64,000 nt of DNA, taken from positions 196,090 to 260,089 of the forward strand of contig JAKLIW010000003.1 of NCBI GenBank assembly GCA_022709425.1. Reading direction: 5' to 3'. The position numbers were made by a program, and so were the translations under genes. The notes under the pieces were generated by a model. That model made no database searches. It was not told the DNA's origin and saw only the letters and a program-made list of their open reading frames with translations. The stretch is from a bacterium (GTDB lineage: Bacteria; UBP6; UBA1177; JAKLFG01). This document shows positions 59,168 through 64,000 of the stretch, in pieces (the stretch's first letter is position 1; each line of letters opens with the position of its first letter).

Positions 59168-61405
59168 CTAGGACTTGACCTTTTCGCCGCAGATGCCGCA
59201 GGCGATGCCCGATTTCTTCTCGACCATGTAGGCGGCGCCGCATTTGGCGCACTTCTGACCGTCGATGGGGGGATACCACGACACGAAATCGCATTTCGGG
59301 TAGTTGCTGCAACCAAAGAAGACCTTGCCCTTCTTGGAACGACGTTTCTCTATGGTGCCGCCGCACCCTTCCTTCGGGCAGGGGCCAAAGACCTCGGCCT
59401 CGCGGACGATGGTCTTGCATTTCGGATAGTTCGAACAGGCCTTGAAGGGGCCGAATCGTCCCTGTTTGACCGCCAGCGGCGCGCCGCAGTTGGGGCATTT
59501 CTCGTCGAGTATCTGGGGCTCTTCACGGCCCCCTTCGCGGAGATGTATCTTCTCGCCCTCTTTGACCATGTCGCCCGAGAAGGTGCAGTCGGGATATTTC
59601 TCGCAGGAGAGGAAGGGATGATTACCCTTCTTCGAGAAGCGGACGATGAGGCGCGCCTGACACTTCGGGCAGTTCTCTTCGGCGTAGATCCGTTTTTTGC
59701 CGTCCTCTTTGAGCGTTTCGAGGCTTTCAACGCGATTCTGTTCAAAGGTGCCGTAGAAGTCCTTGAGGACCGCTACCCACTGCGCCTCGCCCGCCTCGAT
59801 GGAGTCGAGTTTCTCTTCCATATCGGCGGTGAAGTTCACGTTGATGATCTTCGGGAAGAACTTCTGCAGGGTGTCGCTGACCAGTCCGCCCAGATCGGTC
59901 GCCCCGAGCGCCCCCTTGGGCTCCTTGAGCCGTTCGACATACTTGCGGGCGATGATGTGGTTGATGATGGCGGCGTAGGTCGACGGCCGGCCGATCCCTT
60001 TCTCTTCGAGTTCCTTGACCAGGCTTCCTTCCGTGTAGCGGGCCGGCGGCTTAGTGAAGTTCTGTTCCTTGGAGACATCGGTAAGGCCCAGCTTTTCCCC
60101 CTGCACGAACAGGGGAAGCTGCTCATCGCGGCCGTTGGCGGTACGGTCCCACATCTTGCGGAACCCGTCGAACACCATGACCGAACCGCTCTTTTTGAAG
60201 GAGATGGTGCGTCCGAGGTCGGTGATCTGGACCGTGGTCTGATCGAATTCGGCCTCTTTCATCTGGGTGGCGACGAACCGGCGCCAGATGAGGGTGTAGA
60301 CGTTGAGCTCTTCTTTGGTCAGATACTGTTTGACCTTGTCGGGGGTATAGGTGACATCGGTCGGCCGGATCGCCTCGTGGGCATCCTGTATCTTACCCTT
60401 TTTGTTCTCGTAGGTGCGGGTATAACCGGCCAGATAGTTCTCGCCGAACTCCGCGACCACATAACTGCGCAGTTTCGCATTCACTTCGGGCGATATGCGG
60501 AACGAATCGGTACGCATGTAGGTGATGAGGCCGACCGGTCCCTCTTCGCCGATCTCTTTACCTTCGTACAGGCCCTGCGCGATCCGCATGATGCGGTCGG
60601 CGGTGTAGTGGTACAGGCGCGACGCCTCCTGCTGCAGGCTGGAGGTATTGAACGGCGGGAGCGGGTTCTCCTTCTTCCGTTTCTGTTCAACCGAATCGAC
60701 CATCCAGTTGCCGGCGGCGCGGATGCGGCGTTCGATCTCTTTGGCCTCGGTCTCATTGGCTATCTTGGCCTTCTGGCCGTCGACCTTATCGATCAGCATT
60801 TCCACCGGGGAGCCGCCTTCCTTGGCGAAGAGCCCTTTGACGCTCCAGTATTCTTCCGGTATGAAGGCACGGATCTCACGCTCACGGTCGACGAGGAACT
60901 TGAGGGCGACCGACTGTACGCGGCCCGCCGAAAGGCCCTTCTTGACCGATTTCCACAGGAAGGGCGACAGCCGGTAGCCGACGATACGGTCGAGTATCCG
61001 GCGCGCCTGCTGGGCGTTGTAGAGATTCTCGTTGAGCGCCGTTTTTTCGTCGATGGCCTTGAGGACGCCGTGTTTGGTTATTTCGTGGAACAGTACCCGA
61101 TGTATCGGCTTGTCGGCCTTGAGGAACGACGCGACATGGTAGGCGATCGCCTCACCCTCGCGGTCAGGGTCGGAGCCGAGGTATATCTCTTCGGCGGAGG
61201 CGGCCTCTTTCTGGATCATCTTGACCGTCTTCTCCTTCCCTTCGATGGTCAGGTAGGTCGGGGCGAAGTCGTTGTCGACATCGACGCCGAAGTCGTCGGC
61301 CGGAAGGTCGCGGATGTGCCCCATCGAGGCGAGGACCTTGAAGCCCTTGAGATACTTGGTGAGGGTTTTGGCCTTTGCGGGGCTTTCGACGATGATCAGT
61401 TTCAT
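59168..61405 (-). CDS. topA: DNA topoisomerase I
   Basis: 745 residues. TOPRIM domain: IIVESPAKAKTL and LGSDPDREGEAIAYHV. Active-site tyrosine lies in GPVGLITYMRTDSFRIS; VQSVALKFLVDREREI and RPSTYAAIINHI are other family motifs. The C-terminus has four cysteine zinc modules (starting CPKCQARLIVRF, CPNCGAPLAVKQG, CPKEGCGGTIEKR and CAKCGAAYMVEK). Relaxes negative supercoils. Seventeen bases follow dprA. Confidence 0.97.
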   Translation of the reverse strand: MKLIIVESPAKAKTLTKYLKGFKVLASMGHIRDLPADDFGVDVDNDFAPTYLTIEGKEKTVKMIQKEAASAEEIYLGSDPDREGEAIAYHVASFLKADKPIHRVLFHEITKHGVLKAIDEKTALNENLYNAQQARRILDRIVGYRLSPFLWKSVKKGLSAGRVQSVALKFLVDREREIRAFIPEEYWSVKGLFAKEGGSPVEMLIDKVDGQKAKIANETEAKEIERRIRAAGNWMVDSVEQKRKKENPLPPFNTSSLQQEASRLYHYTADRIMRIAQGLYEGKEIGEEGPVGLITYMRTDSFRISPEVNAKLRSYVVAEFGENYLAGYTRTYENKKGKIQDAHEAIRPTDVTYTPDKVKQYLTKEELNVYTLIWRRFVATQMKEAEFDQTTVQITDLGRTISFKKSGSVMVFDGFRKMWDRTANGRDEQLPLFVQGEKLGLTDVSKEQNFTKPPARYTEGSLVKELEEKGIGRPSTYAAIINHIIARKYVERLKEPKGALGATDLGGLVSDTLQKFFPKIINVNFTADMEEKLDSIEAGEAQWVAVLKDFYGTFEQNRVESLETLKEDGKKRIYAEENCPKCQARLIVRFSKKGNHPFLSCEKYPDCTFSGDMVKEGEKIHLREGGREEPQILDEKCPNCGAPLAVKQGRFGPFKACSNYPKCKTIVREAEVFGPCPKEGCGGTIEKRRSKKGKVFFGCSNYPKCDFVSWYPPIDGQKCAKCGAAYMVEKKSGIACGICGEKVKS

Positions 61406-61422
61406 GCGGATACTCCTTATGT

Positions 61423-62301
61423 TCAGGTTATACGATATCTGTTGCCCGGTTCTTCGGCTATGACACCCTTGAGCACCAGCGGTAAGAGCACCGCGGGCAG
61501 GGTGGCGGCCGGGAGTCCGGTCGTTTCGGTTATGTCGTCGAAGGAACAGCTCTCGCCGCGGCCGGTGAGCGCGCGGACGACGGCCTGTTCGATCGGGTCA
61601 AGTTCTTCAAGGTTGACGGCGGGGGCCTTTTTCGCGGCGGGGTGCGCCGGGAGGTCGGCGAGAAAGCCGTCGCGCGCCGCGAGCAGCGATACGAGGCGGT
61701 TCCCCTCGTACTTTTTCAGGAATTCGTAGTTGCCGCGGAAATTCTCGTCATCCAGCGGTCCCGCTACGACCTGTACCGGGCGACCCGTCTCGACGGCGTG
61801 ACGACCGGTGATCAGACTGCCGCTCCGCGTGCCCGCCTCGACGATGACGGTAGTGTTCGAAAGAAGCGCGATGGTCGCGTTCCGTATCGGGAAATTGCGC
61901 GGCCGCGGGGTCGTTTCGGGAGGGAACTGAGTGATGACCGCGCCGCACTTCGCTATGTCGCGAGCAAGAGCGATATTTTCTTCGGGGTAGATGTTCTCCA
62001 GCCCGGTGCCGAGCACCGCGATGGTCCGGCCGCCCGCCGCAAGCGCCGCGCGGTGCGCCTCAGTGTCGATGCCGCGCGCCATGCCGGAAACGACGGTGAT
62101 GCCGTTCTTGGCGGCGGTCGTGGCGATGTCGCGGGCCAGTTCTATGCCGTACAGCGACGGTTTGCGGGTCCCGACGATGGCGATGGCGCGGCTGTCGGCC
62201 GCCTCGAACATCCCCTCCATCCAGAGCGGCACCCCGATGGCGGGGGTGAGCCGCAGGAAATTGTCGGGGTGGAGCGGGTTGTCGGTGCGCAGGACTATCA
62301 C
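61423..62301 (-). CDS. dprA: DNA-processing protein DprA
   Basis: 292 residues. Rossmann-like DprA domain: IAIVGTRKPSLYGIELAR, VVSGMARGIDTEAHRAAL, TIAVLGTGLENIYPEEN, NFPIRNATIALLS, VEAGTRSGSLITGRHAVE. A winged helix follows (LDPIEQAVVRALTGRG to the end). The usual N-terminal SAM-like domain is missing, as in short forms. Loads RecA on incoming single-stranded DNA; hints at natural transformation capacity but no com genes are in view. Overlaps ispH by 4 bp. Confidence 0.94.
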   Translation of the reverse strand: MIVLRTDNPLHPDNFLRLTPAIGVPLWMEGMFEAADSRAIAIVGTRKPSLYGIELARDIATTAAKNGITVVSGMARGIDTEAHRAALAAGGRTIAVLGTGLENIYPEENIALARDIAKCGAVITQFPPETTPRPRNFPIRNATIALLSNTTVIVEAGTRSGSLITGRHAVETGRPVQVVAGPLDDENFRGNYEFLKKYEGNRLVSLLAARDGFLADLPAHPAAKKAPAVNLEELDPIEQAVVRALTGRGESCSFDDITETTGLPAATLPAVLLPLVLKGVIAEEPGNRYRIT

Positions 62302-63188
62302 AGCGCCTCCAGATAGGCGGCAAGGTCGGCGATCTGGTCGTCGGGGGTCGATGCCCCGGCGGTCAGACCGATGCTCTGTGCCGCGGCAAGGGCCGAACGC
62401 TCATCCGGCGATAGTTCGTCGGGCGACTCTATCCAGAACGAGCGCGGATTCTCCTTGGATACGATGGCGAAGAGTTTTGCGGTATTCGAACTGTTCTTCC
62501 CGCCGATGACCACCATCGCCTCGACCGACCGCGCCAGTTCCAGCGCCGCGTTCTGTCGCTGGAAGGTGGCGTCGCAGACGGTGTTCTGGTGTTCGAAGCG
62601 GCATCGGGTCTCGCGGCACAGAGTTCCCATCCGGTCGAGCAGTTCGGTGAAATGGGCCGGGCGGACGGTGGTCTGGGCGACCGTAAAGAATTTATCGTGG
62701 TTGCGCAGGAAACGGTCGAGCGCCGCGACCGCCGCGTCGGAAAAATCGGGCGGATGAACGTAGTAGGGGCCGTCGATGCGCGAGACAAAGCCCTTCACCT
62801 CGGCGTGATGCATGTCGCCGAGCACGACGATCGCCCAGCCCGCCTTCGAACGCTCATCGACCAGCGTATGGATGCGCCGGACGAAGGGGCAGGTGGTGTC
62901 GATGACGCGCAGGTCGGCGAACCGTTTCAGGTACTGCTCCTCCTCACGGGTGATGCCGTGGGAACGGATGATGAGGACGCTGTGGTCGCGGATCCCTTCC
63001 TGTTCGACCAATTCGACCCCCTTTTGCCGGTAACTTTCAATGAAGCGGGGGTTATGGATGAGCGGGCCGAACATCTGGACGGGGCGTCCCTCCTTTTGGC
63101 CGAGCGCCAACGCCTCGTCGAGGAGTGCGAGAGCTCGTTTGACGCCGAAGCAGACCCCGGCGTAGGTGGCGGTCCGTACCGTGGGCAT
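62298..63188 (-). CDS. ispH: 4-hydroxy-3-methylbut-2-enyl diphosphate reductase
   Basis: 296 residues. Last enzyme of the MEP isoprenoid pathway. Three iron-sulfur cysteines: GVCFGVKRAL, DTTCPFVRRIH and NTVCDATFQRQ. Substrate contacts: LIHNPRFIESY, IRSHGITREEE, GDMHHAEVKG, VIGGKNSSNTAKL and GLTAGASTPD. It follows cmk by three bases and overlaps dprA. Confidence 0.96.
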   Translation of the reverse strand: MPTVRTATYAGVCFGVKRALALLDEALALGQKEGRPVQMFGPLIHNPRFIESYRQKGVELVEQEGIRDHSVLIIRSHGITREEEQYLKRFADLRVIDTTCPFVRRIHTLVDERSKAGWAIVVLGDMHHAEVKGFVSRIDGPYYVHPPDFSDAAVAALDRFLRNHDKFFTVAQTTVRPAHFTELLDRMGTLCRETRCRFEHQNTVCDATFQRQNAALELARSVEAMVVIGGKNSSNTAKLFAIVSKENPRSFWIESPDELSPDERSALAAAQSIGLTAGASTPDDQIADLAAYLEAL

Positions 63189-63191
63189 TCG

Positions 63192-63863
63192 TCAGTATCC
63201 TTTCTTTTTTGCGATATCTACGATGAATGCGGCCGTCTGTTCGAGGTCCATCTGCGAATTGTCGAGCAGTATCGCATCCTCGGCGGGGCGGAGCGGGCAG
63301 GCTTCGCGCTGGGTGTCCTGATCGTCGCGGCGGCGGATCTCGTCGAGCAGTTCGTTGTAGTCCTTCTGGCCGCCCGCCGTCTTAATGTCCAACATCCGCC
63401 GGTCGGCGCGGCTTTCCGGTTTGGCCGTCAGGAATATCTTTATCTGCGCTTCGGGCATGATGACCGTCCCGATGTCGCGGCCCTCCATCACCACCGCTCC
63501 CTTTTCGGCGTAGCGCCGCTGCATCGCGAAGAGCGCTTCGCGGACGAAGGGGAGGGCGCTGGCGGTGCTGGCGAGCATCCCGACCTGTTCGGTCCGTATC
63601 TGGGCGGTGACATCGCGGCCGCCGAGGAAGACAAGGTTCCTGCCGTTCTCCATCTTGAAGGTGATCTTCAGGTCGGCGAGTATCCGCCGGATGCCCGGTT
63701 CGTCGTCGAGCCCGATGTCGTTCATGATCATCTCGAAGGCGACACAGCGGTAGAGCGCGCCGGTGTCGATGTAGGAGAGGTTGAGCCGTTCGGCGAGCAG
63801 TTTGCTGACCGAACTTTTTCCGGCGCCGGCCGGGCCGTCGATGGCGATGCGCAATTTCGTCAT
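63192..63863 (-). CDS. cmk: Cytidylate kinase
   Basis: 223 residues from the ATG at 63863, 5 nt after GGGGG; a start at 63878 is less likely. P-loop AIDGPAGAGKSSVSKLLAERL, YIDTGALYRCVA, VVMEGRDIGTVIMPEAQIKIFLTA and RRRDDQDTQREACPLRPAEDAILLDNS are the CMP-binding and lid motifs. Phosphorylates CMP/dCMP. First gene of cmk-ispH-dprA-topA-trmFO. Confidence 0.96.
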   Translation of the reverse strand: MTKLRIAIDGPAGAGKSSVSKLLAERLNLSYIDTGALYRCVAFEMIMNDIGLDDEPGIRRILADLKITFKMENGRNLVFLGGRDVTAQIRTEQVGMLASTASALPFVREALFAMQRRYAEKGAVVMEGRDIGTVIMPEAQIKIFLTAKPESRADRRMLDIKTAGGQKDYNELLDEIRRRDDQDTQREACPLRPAEDAILLDNSQMDLEQTAAFIVDIAKKKGY

Positions 63864-63868
63864 GGTGA

Positions 63869-63889
63869 CCCCCGTCAAAAAAACGGGGG
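63869..63889 (-). promoter_or_regulatory. Hairpin enclosing the cmk ribosome site
   Basis: CCCCCGT (63869-63875) and ACGGGGG (63883-63889) form a perfect 7-bp stem with a 7-nt loop. On the minus strand the GGGGG ribosome site of cmk is the 3' arm. The predicted transcript start (near 63884) falls in the 5' arm, so small shifts of the start would decide whether the site can be hidden. Confidence 0.45.
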
Positions 63890-63890
63890 C

Positions 63891-63918
63891 AGTATAGCCG
63901 GATGTTCTCAGAAAGCAA
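63891..63918 (-). promoter_or_regulatory. Sigma-70-like promoter for the cmk operon
   Basis: Minus strand TTGCTT (63918-63913), 16 nt, TATACT (63896-63891). Confidence 0.65.
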
Positions 63919-63927
63919 GAGAACGAA

Positions 63928-63990
63928 TCAAGACATCTAAAATCTTACCGAGGAGCGGTACGTCAAGACATTTGATATCTTACCCGAGGA
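63928..63990. repeat. Two direct repeats of about 27 bp at the window edge
   Basis: TCAAGACATCTAAAATCTTA starts the copy at 63928-63954 and TCAAGACATTTGATATCTTA the copy at 63963-63990; both end TACC(C)GAGGA. Unit starts are 35 bp apart. The array may continue beyond the window. No gene is seen in the last 110 bases. Confidence 0.6.
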
Positions 63991-64000
63991 AGGACGGCAA

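Noticed and set aside
59039..61729. Nearly 900-codon plus-strand frame opposite topA
   Set aside because: Shadow of topA and trmFO caused by high G+C codon use; no motifs.
63928..63990. CRISPR array
   Set aside because: Only two imperfect repeats with 7-8 bp spacing, far too short for spacers, and no cas genes nearby.

Overview
The window reads as a chromosomal piece of an uncultured, moderately G+C-rich bacterium. It has no rRNA or tRNA gene that I can see. The lineage is unclear. Secreted proteins built from calcium-binding EGF repeats, Myxococcus-type disulfide repeats (CGD...E.CDDG), SbsA-like Ig domains, C-type lectin domains and very long Asp/Thr/Val stalks point to a deltaproteobacterial/myxobacterial-like or candidate-phylum organism. 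Sigma-70-like promoters (TTGCTT or TTGATA, 16-17 nt, TACAAT/TATAAT-like) are easy to find and shared across the window.

Layout. 1-13,381 (+): a cluster of surface proteins. Five lipoproteins share one plan (lipobox, a 20-residue four-cysteine module, an acidic stalk, then a variable display domain), joined by a large EGF protein and a secreted M14 carboxypeptidase. Lower-G+C domains are nested inside cysteine-rich or lectin domains here. 13,364-15,599 (-): rlmN and a class V aminotransferase. 15,717-19,600: accessory region with a Fic protein, a DUF1016 nuclease bracketed by a 44-bp copy of the fic 3' end, a CsgG-like/DUF1566 protein, and the 3' remnant of a reverse transcriptase, possibly a decayed diversity-generating retroelement. 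19,630-25,101 (+): meaB, methylmalonyl-CoA epimerase and a complete Na+-pumping methylmalonyl-CoA decarboxylase, whose beta subunit carries an unusual exported N-terminal domain. 25,202-30,851 (+): a stalked metalloprotease, two more CsgG-like/DUF1566 paralogs and small unknown genes in an A+T-rich patch. 31,010-31,598: a DUF433/DUF5615 toxin-antitoxin pair. 31,726-45,035 (+): housekeeping genes in tight or overlapping order (Xaa-Pro aminopeptidase, GlmS-like protein, ABC1 kinase, dGTPase, degenerate M23 protein, 2-hydroxyacid dehydrogenase, B12/radical SAM protein, GH13 enzyme, SecB-like protein). 45,309-50,461 (+): an A+T-rich lipoprotein, then dus, a degenerate AAA/Fis regulator, thiE and a response regulator-phosphatase. 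50,480-63,863 (-): two lipoproteins, recG/greA, a Na+/solute symporter, and the cmk-ispH-dprA-topA-trmFO operon.

Taken together, the propionate/methylmalonate branch plus the Na+ pump and a Na+ symporter suggest a sodium-based anaerobic metabolism, and a large coding investment goes into modular surface proteins. The strongest leads for novelty are: nested low-G+C domains in the surface lipoproteins; the DUF1016 cassette inserted at the fic 3' end; the reverse transcriptase remnant beside a lectin-fold protein; the chimeric decarboxylase beta subunit; and cysteine-containing C-terminal tails on stalked secreted enzymes.
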